Shown piece after piece: positions 37,503 through 48,124 of a DNA stretch of 64,000 nt. The notes under the pieces were generated by a model, which worked only from the letters and a program-made list of their open reading frames with translations, had not been told where the DNA came from and searched no databases. Every line of letters starts with the position of its first letter. Positions within the stretch are counted from its first letter, which is position 1. A program made the position numbers and the translations under genes. The DNA is from Hypoxylon rubiginosum (lineage: Eukaryota > Ascomycota > Sordariomycetes > Xylariales > Hypoxylaceae), in assembly GCA_902806565.1 (NCBI GenBank), contig CADCXA010000006.1:2418001-2482000 (forward strand). Reading direction: 5' to 3'.

Positions 37503-37512
37503 TATATAAAAG
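37503..37512 (+). promoter_or_regulatory. Second TATA-like box without a gene
   Basis: TATATAAAAG followed by gggaatgctcc. The nearest ATG in the right range opens a seven-codon ORF only. Same interpretation and same doubt as for the box at 37241. Confidence 0.3.
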
Positions 37513-38712
37513 GGAATGCTCCTTGAGCTTGATAAGTCAAGCATTAATGGCGATAATTACTTATATTTAATACCTACCTGGTACCTATGTATCTGCCACC
37601 CTCCACCCTTTACCTCTCGGGCACCCTAAATAGTGACGGGTTCGGCCGGATAGGGGGAATAGGGGTAGGGGGAAGACGGAGGCACAAAGCATCTCGTCCT
37701 GGATAGAGATTCTCGCGCAACAATGTCGTTGTTCCTATACTTTTAGAGTTGGATCATGAAGATCACGATGGGTCGAAAATTCGACAGTCTGAACGAGAAA
37801 TTGCCATGCGGCTCTGCTGTGTTTTCGTTGGCCGTATGAGAATCGATAGTATGTGATATCAGACTCACTGCCGTTGGCAACATTTGTGTGGAAGTGGGCT
37901 GTTAATGGTAGAGAGAAGTCAGGTGTATCAGCTGACCTACTCCCTAACTAGCTTGGAACTGGACTCTGGTGCAGCTTGCCGCAGTAGCTTCAAAGAGTCA
38001 GAGCTGCATCCAAACTGGTAGCTATCATTGGCTAGTCTGGCTGCATCGTCCCGACATACTTATGCGGGCGTCGCTCCTTTACGGTACCGCGGGGAGAGGA
38101 TAGACCAGGGCAAATACACCGGAGCCTGCTCCGAGGGCATGACTGGAGGCAACTAGAACTACGACAAGTGCCAGCTAGCGAAAAGGCGCTCATGGCTACA
38201 AGTGATGATGTATTTACGAGTATTAATGACAGATATTTGCAGTGAAGTGAGCAAAGGCAATTTCGTCTCTGCAGGTTTCTCACCCCCAATGATTGCTGCG
38301 TTCCATGGTTAGAACTCCAAGTCTTGCATTTGAAGATGTCCCGAGACACATCGTGATGTATTCATGAGATTTTTTTACGGTATTTATGTCGTAGCGCCAA
38401 GCGTGGCAACTCGGTCACAATGAGCAAATATTGTCGGAGATAAATATATTGTATTAAGAGAGTGCTGGCGGCTACATATAAGAGCAAGCTGTCTCGTAAA
38501 TGGTAGTGGGAAAATACTAGATTGTGTTGCTCGAATTAAGCAACATCTCTAGGTTAGAGAATAGAATTTATCACTATTACTTATTACAGTGGACAAAGCG
38601 CGAGATACTTCACAAAGTAGCCCACCCTACCGGTGATGCTCAAGATGACACCCATGGTGACTAATACAGATTTCCTACGCAGCGTCATAAAGAATAGAGT
38701 CTCAAGCGGGAT

Positions 38713-38940
38713 TTGAAGCTGAAGCCGACTAAAGCCCACATCCCACCTTCCAACTTCGACTCGGGGTTGTCTCTGTATCATCCAGCCGCTCAACTCGCGG
38801 ACAAGAGGACCATCATTACAGGAGGCAATTGGGGGATCGGCTGCGCGTTAGCCATTCTCTCTACCATCGAGTGTGCCAAGGTGGTCGTTATTTACCTGTC
38901 GACAGAAGAAGATGCCGAGCGACCCGGCCATCATCAATAG
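38713..38940 (+). pseudogene. Short-chain dehydrogenase/reductase relic (N-terminal fragment)
   Basis: A 75-residue frame contains KRTIITGGNWGIGCALAIL followed by AKVVVIYL and EEDAE. This is the Rossmann start of the SDR subgroup with long N-termini, in which the glycine motif is usually TGGDSGIGRA. Here the Asp-Ser pair reads Asn-Trp and Arg reads Cys, and the frame stops right after the second strand. No continuation with the Tyr-x3-Lys active site was found in the following 700 bases. A decayed, truncated gene is the simplest reading. Confidence 0.65.
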
Positions 38941-39640
38941 CGGCATCGGTGGTGAGCCCATCTATGAAACGAACACTCGGCCGGGTGGACTACGCCGCCA
39001 GTGAGAGCGCTGATATGAAGGGAGGCGTCCATGCGAACGCGGTGGCCGCCACTCGTCGGGACGGGGGTCTACGAGCCAGCAAGGCCAAAAGGTCCACGGG
39101 CTCGGTGACCAGACGCCGATGGTGCGTATTCCTCGCGAACAGCTCATTTGCCCCGACGGGAGAATCGTGGCGAACGGATATTCGGGTGAGCTCTAAGATT
39201 GTCGATTCGGCTGTTGTCGGGGCATGTTTGGGTAGGTTACGACAATACGGCTTGACTATGTAGGCTTCGCCGCCGTAGGCACCCATTAGACAGTGTGTGA
39301 TATCCTTTTTTTTTTTTTTTTTTTCAGGCGAGGGCCTCACAGTATTTGCATACTAATATTGTTTGGTTGAGCTTTTCCCGTAAATACCTAGGTAACTACC
39401 CATACACTGTCAGATTGGTACCCGCGGCGAAGCCTACGGCTATGGTACCTGTCATCAACACTCGTCCGCAACGGTAGAAGAGGAGGTAGGGGGGAATCTT
39501 GATTGCTACATGATTCGTAGCTTAACACACCATAATAACGCCATATTCCCTCGAAGGGTTCAAAAAAGGAGGTATCCGTACGGAAAGTATCGTTGATCGT
39601 CATTCGTTATCATGAAAACACCACTTTTCGACTGCTCCCT
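38941..39640. other. Intergenic region
   Basis: Contains a T-run at about 39308-39324 and an exact TACCTAGGTA at 39385-39394. Overlapping ORFs on both strands (38829-39263 +, 38990-39340 -) show no recognisable domain. Confidence 0.4.
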
Positions 39641-40438
39641 TCACGCGGCACACCGTTCCCGGCCGGCAGGCACCGCGCGCTCGTCCTCCGCCTTCGCCCC
39701 GTCGCGCTTCTCGCCCCTGCGCTCGCGGCCCTTGACGAAGTCTCTCGCGGTCTGCATAAGGTACGCGGAGATGGGCTCGTCGCCGCAGGTCCCGTGGAGC
39801 AGGAGCTCGTTCCGCAGGCCGATCATCTCCGACTCTAGGGACGCCTTGTGCGCCATCAGGAAGGTGTGCTGCTCGGTTATGATCCCCGCCCTCTCCTGCA
39901 GCACGTTGTTCGCCAGCTTCTGCTTCTTTCGACACTTCGAGGCGGCCATCCGGTTCCGCTCGCGCTTCTCGGTTCCCGGCTCGTCGCTGGTGGGTGTGGA
40001 TTTGTTGCTCGCCCCGGATGATCGGCGACTAAACGTTGGGATTGGTTTCTCTTCCCCTAGCTGAAAGACTAAATCTTCGGCGCGGCGGCTCTCGACTTGC
40101 TCGAATCGTGGTTCTTGAATTTCGACGCTGTTGTCTGCGGCTGCTTGAGTGGTTTCTTGACAATCCGAGTCTGTTGGTAGCATAAAGTAGTTTGACATGT
40201 CGGGGCCTGCCCCGTAGCCCGAGTCTGCAAGGCTGCTGTTCGGACTAATGTCCGAGCCGTCTGGATTGGCCGGCTTGTAGGAATTCAACGGGTCGTCCAG
40301 GGGTTCCATTGTTAACGGTTGTGGCCGCAAATATGGACTAGGGGAGTAGTCAAGCGTAGAAGGTGACTTGATTATCGAGTCACTTGGTAGCTGGTATAGT
40401 TGTTCTGGATCGATATATGATTCCGACAAGTAATTCAT
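39641..40438 (-). CDS. bZIP transcription factor
   Basis: Single-exon gene, 265 aa. The basic region at about residues 158-176 contains the signature N-x-x-A-A-x-x-C-R (NRMAASKCR). It is followed by a zipper with Leu/Ile/Leu/Leu/Leu at 180, 187, 194, 201 and 208 in strict seven-residue spacing, so DNA binding as a dimer is expected. A conserved-looking block (SEMIGLRNELLLHGTCGDEPISAYL) continues the helix. The N-terminal half is acidic, Ser/Pro-rich and tyrosine-containing, as in activation domains. Targets and orthologue name cannot be given. The last about 30 residues are charged and low in complexity. TGA at 39641-39643; the ATG at 40438 is the first in frame. Confidence 0.9.
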   Translation of the reverse strand: MNYLSESYIDPEQLYQLPSDSIIKSPSTLDYSPSPYLRPQPLTMEPLDDPLNSYKPANPDGSDISPNSSLADSGYGAGPDMSNYFMLPTDSDCQETTQAAADNSVEIQEPRFEQVESRRAEDLVFQLGEEKPIPTFSRRSSGASNKSTPTSDEPGTEKRERNRMAASKCRKKQKLANNVLQERAGIITEQHTFLMAHKASLESEMIGLRNELLLHGTCGDEPISAYLMQTARDFVKGRERRGEKRDGAKAEDERAVPAGRERCAA

Positions 40439-43077
40439 CTTGGTATAGTAGAGAGGTAGAGAGTAAGAAAGGGGGGGTATTGAGGGGATTGCTAGTCCTG
40501 GGCTGATTTATATGGATAGTGTTATATGGATAGTCCGCATTGGACGCGATGTTTGTGAATTAGCAACACATGGTCTTGGGAGGGGTCAGGATTCATCATT
40601 TACTTTGTTAAGGCATGTTAATACTACAACGGACCATGCAAGATTGCGTAAACTATAGGTGTACGATGTGATACAGTTCATCTTTCCAACGCCCGAACTC
40701 CCATATCTAGTTCTATATGATGAATCTGGCATGCTTCAACCTTCCCGTGCTAGTCTGCCAGTCTGGACCATCGCGAAGTTCCCTTGTCAAGCTCCCAGGT
40801 TCATCGGCAACCTGAGTCAAATACCTGCCAGCCTACCAGCCTACTTTAAAATATCTCCACAAATGTTGTGTCTAAGCGATCGTGATGATATATCACAGCC
40901 TCCTACCCTTCGGAGAGCGGTCCGGAGCCAAATTGGCCAATCGTCCAATCGTATGTCGCGTTGCTTTCGCCCCTTACCAACTACTTACCTAAGGTACCTA
41001 CCTGACTACGCGAAGATAAGACGCGGCCACGCCGCTGCAAGACGAGAATTAGATTTGTGATGACCTACATATGGAATACTGACGTCACATAAAGGTTCAT
41101 AAAGGTTGTGTCGGTTCGACCACTCTCCAATGAATGGAATATGTAGGTATCCCTCGCATTGCAACTCATTAATAGGAACCCAAATATCTGTAGAAGTTGT
41201 TTCGACTACATTGATCCAATGGAACAATTCATGGCGGCCATACGGATACCTACCTTGGGATATATTTGTTCTAGAATCGTGGACTTTGCTCCTAACGGTA
41301 TATTCCACCGATAACACATGACGCGTACTTCCATACAATCCTGCATGATACGCTCTCCCACGAATCCTCTGATCTGTGGTATTTCAGAGGAATGAATGTT
41401 TGTATGTGCTGTTGTAAATTCTTGCCAGATTGTCCCGCCCTTGTCCTTGTCTAGGGAAGAGAGGAATAGCAGCGAGTTCTTCGATTGGGGTATGCTTGAT
41501 TCTTCCCCGCGTGTTTAAGATTGGGGCTACGTTTGGATTAGCTTTCAAGTGGTCGGAAATAGGCTAGAGGAGCCTTTGAAGCGTGTGTACCTCTCCATGA
41601 ATGGGATCGATGTATCTTGGATAATGAGGGAGGATGTTCTAGGAATCCCGGCCTCCCGGCCTCCTCGAAATATATGTGTGTGCCCGGCTAGCGGCAATGC
41701 TCAATGCACGTGACAGTATCTCCAACATATTGTGTCGAGATGAGAGGGTGCTGTCCCTGTCAATATCACACCGAAAGAGTTCCTTGGCTCGGGCTTAGGC
41801 TCCGTTCAGATGTCCCAATCCTAGTCGTGGCTCAGCGCCAGGTAACGTGATGTGGTCTGCGGGCTGCCGAACCTCTCCGAAAGACGGCTCGGTTGCTGTT
41901 ACATCGAATGTTATGACCGGTTGACGGACGATGTATTGCAAAGGTGACAAAGATTCCTGGTCAAAATCAAAATCAGTACTGTGAATGTAAGACGTACTCC
42001 TCTGCTCCTCTGGTGATTACGGTCACTCACAGTATCTCAAACGAAAGAGGAACTCATTGACCCGGCTAGGCATCCTAGGCATCTTGACGCCTCAAAGCTA
42101 TGGCCAATTTCCCCATAACAGTGCGGACATAAATATTCTCAACGATTAGCAGATATCTCAATTGCATCTTCCACTTCGCTATCGATCTGTCAATCTTAGT
42201 TAAATAGGAAACCTTTCACTGCTGGATAAAAGTATAAATATCTATTGAACTGTCGCCGACAGTCTAAGTAAGTTTAATGTCGATGGACAACATCTATGTA
42301 TGAGTGGGCAGTCAGGCAGTGGGGGTTATCAATGTACCAATGCGGCTGATAGGCGCTCAAGATCTTGGTCTGCCCCGGGTACCCGCCTGTTTGGTCGTTT
42401 GGACCCTTTGTGCAGTTCATTCGCTCAAACAAGACGTGTAGCGGTGTACAAATGACGTGGGCGGGCATCAATTCTTTTTCTTTTCTTTCTAAGAGGGTAT
42501 ATGCCGATCCCCGTCTCAACTTTTTTTTTTTTTTTTTTTTTTGGGAAAAGAATATCTCAAGCGTGTCTTACGATCACATGATCTCCCCTCATTGGACCGT
42601 GCGAGGATATATATATACATACTGTCCACCCCCTTTTCCTAGCTGATCTTCTCGATATCTGCCTTGGGCTTTTCTGCAGCTCTCAATGATCCTGTTGATG
42701 AAACGAAACATATTTATAGAATGATTATACATATATAGCAGATATCCGTGTAATTAATGAAAGAGAGTAAGTAATCTAGGTAAATATCGAGAGGCGAGAA
42801 CCAATTTTGGGTGGGCCTGAACCAGTGCATCAGGGTGTATGATTATACGCACTTATCTATCACAGTACATATTCTGGGTGAGTTTAGCAAGACTAGTTGC
42901 TAATAGTAGGCACAGAGACAAACTAACTTCATTAACAAACCTATTCCATAGCAATTACGATACTCCTCAAGTTACAGAATACTCAGTTATGCAATCTGCC
43001 ATCCAGGACCAGAACCAACATAGGCACTCTGCCTCACCTCAAAGGGCCGCGGCAAGAAACAAACCGAATCTCCTCTG
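40439..43077. other. Intergenic region, 2.6 kb
   Basis: Upstream flank of the bZIP gene and 3' flank of the P450 gene. Holds a ttacctaaggtacctacctgac motif near 40985-41006 and a T-run at about 42521-42541. No ORF with a recognisable domain. CpA-type decay is not evident here. Confidence 0.45.
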
Positions 43078-45220
43078 TTACAACTCGGCTTCTGTGATCC
43101 TCACCCACATATTCTTATGAAAGTAAAGAAAGTAGGCTGATTCGTCCCATGCTTTCTGAGGGTTGACGAGCTGGAAGTCAAAGACGCGCAGGAGCTAAAA
43201 TAATATATATCAGCACATGCTGTTCATGAGCTAGGCGTACCTGGGGGGTATTAGCATCACCTCAAAATAGACCTTGCTAAACTCATAGAAGGCAATGGTC
43301 TTTCCTGCACACATCCAACGACCACCGCCGAAGATAATGTCTATGGCGCGTTCCATCTCCACTTTCTTCGCCTCGTCACATTCGAGGAAACGCTCGGGTC
43401 GGAACACATCTACATCCTCGCCGAAGACAGCCTCGTTGCGAGTGAGGCCTACAGTATTGTGTCCAATCGAAGTTCCACCAGGAATAACTGCAGCGGTAAG
43501 GGTTAGTCAGTTCTTCTCCAGACGAGATATTTGAGGTTCGAGGCATATCTTAGGAGGAACTCTAAACCGAGGTTGGTGAATATGTCACATACACACTCCG
43601 TTGATTGTGTCTCCCTCGGGGGGCGTCCGTTTATCTGATATACGTTAATAACGCATCGTTATATAGTTAAAATCTCGCGATGCGAGATTGTTTCCACTTA
43701 CAGTGCCCATACGTCACCGGATTCTTGATGCGAAGTCCCTCATAAATCACAGCCTATTTCATTAGTCCACAGGGGTCCGAGAGACATTCCAAATGCGCGG
43801 GATAAGAACTGCATACCTGTAGGTACGGCAGCTTCTGGGCTTCGCCATATGATATCGGCGAGGATACTTCGTTGCGTTCTACACATTGCTTTATCATGCT
43901 TTTGAGCCGAGAATACACTCGAGGTGTGGCCATGATATACATCAGGGTAGAGCGTATAGCCCCTGCTGTCGTGTCGGTTCCTGCTATCATCTGAATCATT
44001 CCTTCATCGCAACATTCTTTCCGTGTCAATCCATGGCGAATGAACGATCCCTGATAACATTAGGAATATATACAGTACCTAAGTGCATTGTAGAAAGGAA
44101 AGCAATATGGAAGACAAGCTACCTACCTAGGTAGGTAGGAAACAGATAAGTTTATTGCTCACCAACATATCATTTGCGGGTTTCTCACGCGCAAAGCTTT
44201 CGTCAATGATTTTCTCCGTGATTCTAGCCATAAATGTAAGAGAGATAGGTAGTCACTCTAGGAGGAGGGTAATGATAGCACTTACCCCATTATCTTTCCT
44301 ACACCCTTTTCGTCGGTTGCCTTTGGACCAAACATGTCAAACAGGAAGCGAGAGAATACGATCTTCCTGAGGAGGGGAACCTCTTGTGACAAGCTCATTG
44401 ATTTCAAAGCCTTGTCCAGACGGGTTGTGTAGTCGTATAACTCCCCGTCGGCATCTTGGAACCCAAACGCTTGGCCGTATGCTAGCCGAGTGACCATATC
44501 CAACGTGAAACGACGGACCATGCTAGCAAACTCGACGTTGCAGAATTTAGTCTTTGTCGTCAGATGCTTGCGTCGGACTGTATTGATGAGGTTGACAATC
44601 ACGGAATCGATCGCAGCCTCGACTGCAGCAACGTAAGTTAGCGATTGGTTTTTCTGGAAGTATGTCCGCGGGATATTTGCTCTGAAAGAATAATAAACCT
44701 AGTTGAGGAGACTCTACTCTAGAGTACTCTAGAGACGGGTTTAAAAAGGAGAAAGGAACTCTTGATGTTACATACAGTCGGAGATTTCACGGCCATTGTA
44801 CCCACTCGAGGTTTTTGCCTTCACCCTGTCGTGTGAAGGATTATCTAGCAAGGTCACCATCGTGACGTGGTAAGGAGAGAAGCTAACCGCTTGATACCAT
44901 TCATCTTTGGTATACTTGGTCCGAGCGGATGCAACTCTTCGAAGCACATCGGGATCGGTAGTCAAGATAGAATTGGGCCCGACTCGCGCCAGTCCGCCGT
45001 ACCTCTTCAGGCCGCGTAAGTCACCAACGAGCGTGTTGAAAATCATACTCTTCGATAGCCACAAATAGGAGAAAGAAGCTAGGAACGGGCCGGGGATATG
45101 CCGAAGGCGATACCATGCTGCGACAGCTGAGACTATATACCATATAACGAGTAATGCCACTAAGCCGATGAATACACCTGCTGGGCTGAGGGAACGCACA
45201 TAATCGATCGGTAGTAGCAT
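43078..45220 (-). CDS. Cytochrome P450 monooxygenase
   Basis: Model of eight exons: complement(join(43078..43194,43261..43487,43593..43634,43702..43753,43817..44050,44163..44223,44286..44681,44772..45220)), 525 aa, a usual length. An N-terminal membrane anchor lies around VFIGLVALLVIWYIVSAVAA, followed by the Pro-rich hinge HIPGP. Then come GYNGREI, the I-helix AGTDTTAG, the ExxR helix (EGLR), the PERF-type FRPERFLECD and the heme loop FGGGRWMCAGK with its ligand Cys. The Arg right after the third Gly is usual for the pisatin-demethylase/benzoate-hydroxylase-like fungal P450 groups. The exon 1/2 junction is uncertain: GTAACA...CAG (used) and GTATGT...GAG both keep frame and differ by two residues. 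Start MLLPIDYV chosen; no better upstream ATG. The substrate cannot be inferred. Intron 3 carries TACCTAGGTA at 44124-44133. Confidence 0.9.
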
Positions 45221-46103
45221 GCTGGAGGCTTGGGGAGGGGGATAGCTCGACTTCAGATCAGTCTCTGAGTTTGATTTAAGATTAGTAGAGTGCCGACCAA
45301 GAGCATCTAGATATATTATATGCCGATGTGGCACATCGGAAGCGGGTTGCAATATCAGCTGCCCGGTGAACGGCTTTCTTTCCTTGTTGAATCTATAGTA
45401 TAACCTACCTATGTATATAAGTTGTATTACCAACTTCACGTCTGAATTATATGCGCAAGCGTTGCATGCGAGCATACGAGATGATCAGGCTATTCAGCGC
45501 TATTGGTTGTGAGAAATATGCGAGTGGATAGTAAAAAGAAATGTGCTGCAACCAGAGGCGGCCTGAATTGGAGAGCGAGAGCCCTCCGCCCAGCAATCTG
45601 GATGTCGACAGCCTGGGGACTTGGGTGTCTACCTGTAACGCTGATTGGTTGTTGATTGGTTGTCGAGGGACAAGTTCTCATACGCCTCCATATGGCGACG
45701 TCACTCAATGTCTTTATTTTTTGTATTCCCCGTAGATGGTAGAGAGTGCCAAGAGTGCGCCTATATTTTTCGCTGGGGGCTGGCCGGGTCGAGTCTGCGG
45801 AGTGTAGTCACACATGCTATATGCAGCTGGATTTTGAGTAGATGCTACACTGTAACATATATGCAAGATCATTACCGAATGGACGATGTGCCAAGTTCTA
45901 TCTGCTGTCTACTTCCTTGAAACAGTATCTAGAATATGCCACAGAAGCGCCTTAAGCGGTTCTAAAATCGCTTGTTCGTCCGTGGCGTTGGAGTTCGCAT
46001 ATGAGTAGGTATATCAATGTGATGTAATATGAGATAATAGTACATTTCCTCTGCTCTCTGTATACTCGGAAGACGACAAACTGCTACCATTCCCTTCTCC
46101 CGA
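45221..46103. other. Intergenic region between P450 and secreted-protein genes
   Basis: Holds the P450 promoter and the 3' flank of the secreted-protein gene, both on the minus strand. No supported gene; small ORFs have no recognisable content. Confidence 0.45.
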
Positions 46104-48124
46104 TCAATCAGCGTCCTTATAAGGAAGCTCACACCATGTATCATCATAAGGATAGTGCTGGTATTTGAGGTTGAGCTGATCGGCGAGGGTCTGATTGATG
46201 TTCCATATCTCGTGCGGCGTTGGATTGTGTAGGTAGCTCAACGGAAAGAAGCATTCGGTTATTTCCCCCATCGTGTCCATGGTGTAAGTCTTATTTTCCA
46301 TCAAGTCTGGGTTATTATTGCAGTCGCGCACGTTGCGGAAGAAGTTCTCGACTACCATGTTGTATTTCTTCTCGGCTCTTTGGAGTTCACCCCAAGCGTT
46401 GTCATCTTCATTGATGCAGTTCCCTGATACTTTCAAAATGAAACATCCCTAAGTACGTGAGTACGTACCTATTAGCAAAGGAGGGCGGAATAAGAGACTA
46501 CTAAGAACAGGGGGTCGCTTACGCCGTCAACAAATCTAGAGGCGCCTTCGTAATCCTCTCCGCACGTCGTCTCGTCCAGTTCAGTCTACATAGCCGTCAG
46601 CGATTTTCCTTTCATGAAGACATGATTGTCTGAGAGGGCCTTCTTACGAAGTGCATGACGTAGAATTTTCGCACGTTGAATAAGTAGCCGATCAATCCGA
46701 CTTTCTATAAAAGTGTTAGTCACCGTTCCGAGATCAAGTTTGATCTCCATAGCATTGGTGGGTATACCATTAACGCAAATCCAGCCTCGAACATGGGTTG
46801 GACAACTGCTTCAGTATCTGCTTGGTCGAGGAACCAACCTTTCTCGAATCTGATGTTGTTAACTTCAGCAATCTCAGTGCCGTCACACCTGTTGAGAACT
46901 CACAAGCGTATAATTGCCAGGCCGTCCTCCGCTTCTCCTGTAATCTTAGCATGGTTGGGGTCGATTCTGGAGACAAAATCCACGATGTCGACATCATGGA
47001 GAGGCGTGCCTCCAAAGATCTTGGCTGTTATTGCTGCATTTTTGTCGCTTATCGACTGGAAGAAATCGCCTAGATGCGACGAAAGCATGTCTTCCATTTT
47101 GCCGATATCGATAGCGTCGTCCGTTAAACTCGCGCTGGTGAGACCTGCCAGGAGAGGTCAACGCTTGTTCCAGTAGGGGGATTGGAAATATAACGGGAGG
47201 CTAACTCATAATTGCACCTATGGTATTGAAAGCGAACGAGCCGACACCAGCAATCCCTTCCAAGTTCTTGAGCTCCCCAACGAGAATACCAGCTCCTATC
47301 CCAAGCGCGGGAGCGCCCATGCCAGCGACTGCGAAAAGGCCGGAGACTATCCACATTACCGCCTAGAAGTATATAAGCTACTACTTGAGCCCATGGTAAA
47401 GAAATAAATATGGGCGAGTGCTTACAGCTGCCATTCCTATCTTCGCCTTTGTATCTGCCATGTCTGACTCCGGTACAAAATCACGAACAAGTTCTCCAAT
47501 TTTGAGTCCATCCAAGAGGGCCTCCTTAATGGCTGCAATGTCCATAGACTGCAGAATGCTGTAGAAATTAACAACCTGCGTCTGTATGACCTGGACTGTT
47601 TAAATTGTCAATGACTTCTCTAGGATAAAGGTATGCATAATACCTAGGGGCTTTGACTATACAGGCTGCTGGGTTGTAGTTCTCGCAGTCTCCGTCGCTT
47701 GAGGGCTGACAATTTTCAGAATGCAATATAGTGCAGTCCAGATCTCCGGGCGTCTTGCCAGAGTCAGCGGTGGCATTCTTGTGCAATTGTTGCACCCAAT
47801 CGTCTACACCAAGTCAGCGTCTCAACTAATCTTCAGTTCAAGTATGGAGTACCTGCCTATATTGAAGTCATTATGAAACCAATAACTCATCATGAAATCG
47901 GTTGCGTTGCTCTTTGCCCACACATCTGTATCGTTGTTGGTCACCATCTTGCAAACTTCGGCGTTGGGTGGATATCCAACCGCCTTCATGTGATCTTTCC
48001 AACAGTCGTCAGTCAAGGCAGAAGAGTTGCCAGAAACAGAGTAGTTGCCGGAAATTGAGGAATTGTAGGCAAGACCGCCGGAGCCCAGCCAGCCGGCAAT
48101 GAGGAGGGCTCGGATTGGTGTCAT
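46104..48124 (-). CDS. Secreted fungal protein, DUF7872-like, function unknown
   Basis: Model of nine exons: complement(join(46104..46448,46523..46585,46648..46704,46768..46849,46904..47144,47206..47362,47426..47595,47663..47803,47857..48124)), 507 aa, frame continuous. The start MTPIRALLIAGWLGSGGLAYN looks like a signal peptide; in-frame ATGs at 48139 and a GTG at 48145 are possible but have poorer contexts. N-x-S/T sites are dense near the N-terminus. A hydrophobic Gly/Ala segment at about residues 194-224 (MWIVSGLFAVAGMGAP...) resembles the central part of secreted fungal proteins now grouped as DUF7872, followed by a Cys-containing C-terminal half (TCGED, GNCINED). Intron 1 appears to be GC-AG and intron 5 (46850-46903) replaces an apparent in-frame stop. 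The family name is from memory; the role is unknown. Confidence 0.8.

Larger units (their letters stand above)
36809..38712. other. Intergenic region with orphan promoter-like elements
   Basis: No supported coding gene. It contains two strong TATA-like boxes at 37241-37248 and 37503-37512; the first is followed by a CAAC-rich leader typical of fungal 5' UTRs, but no ORF of note follows either. A tacctacctacctaaa motif lies near 37205. Confidence 0.4.

Noticed and set aside
46890..46904. A 15-nt intron in the secreted-protein gene
   Set aside because: Too short for splicing; a 54-nt intron with a branch site explains the same place.
43078..48124. P450, secreted protein and nearby bZIP as a secondary metabolite cluster
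   Set aside because: No polyketide synthase, NRPS, terpene synthase or comparable core enzyme is present in the window.
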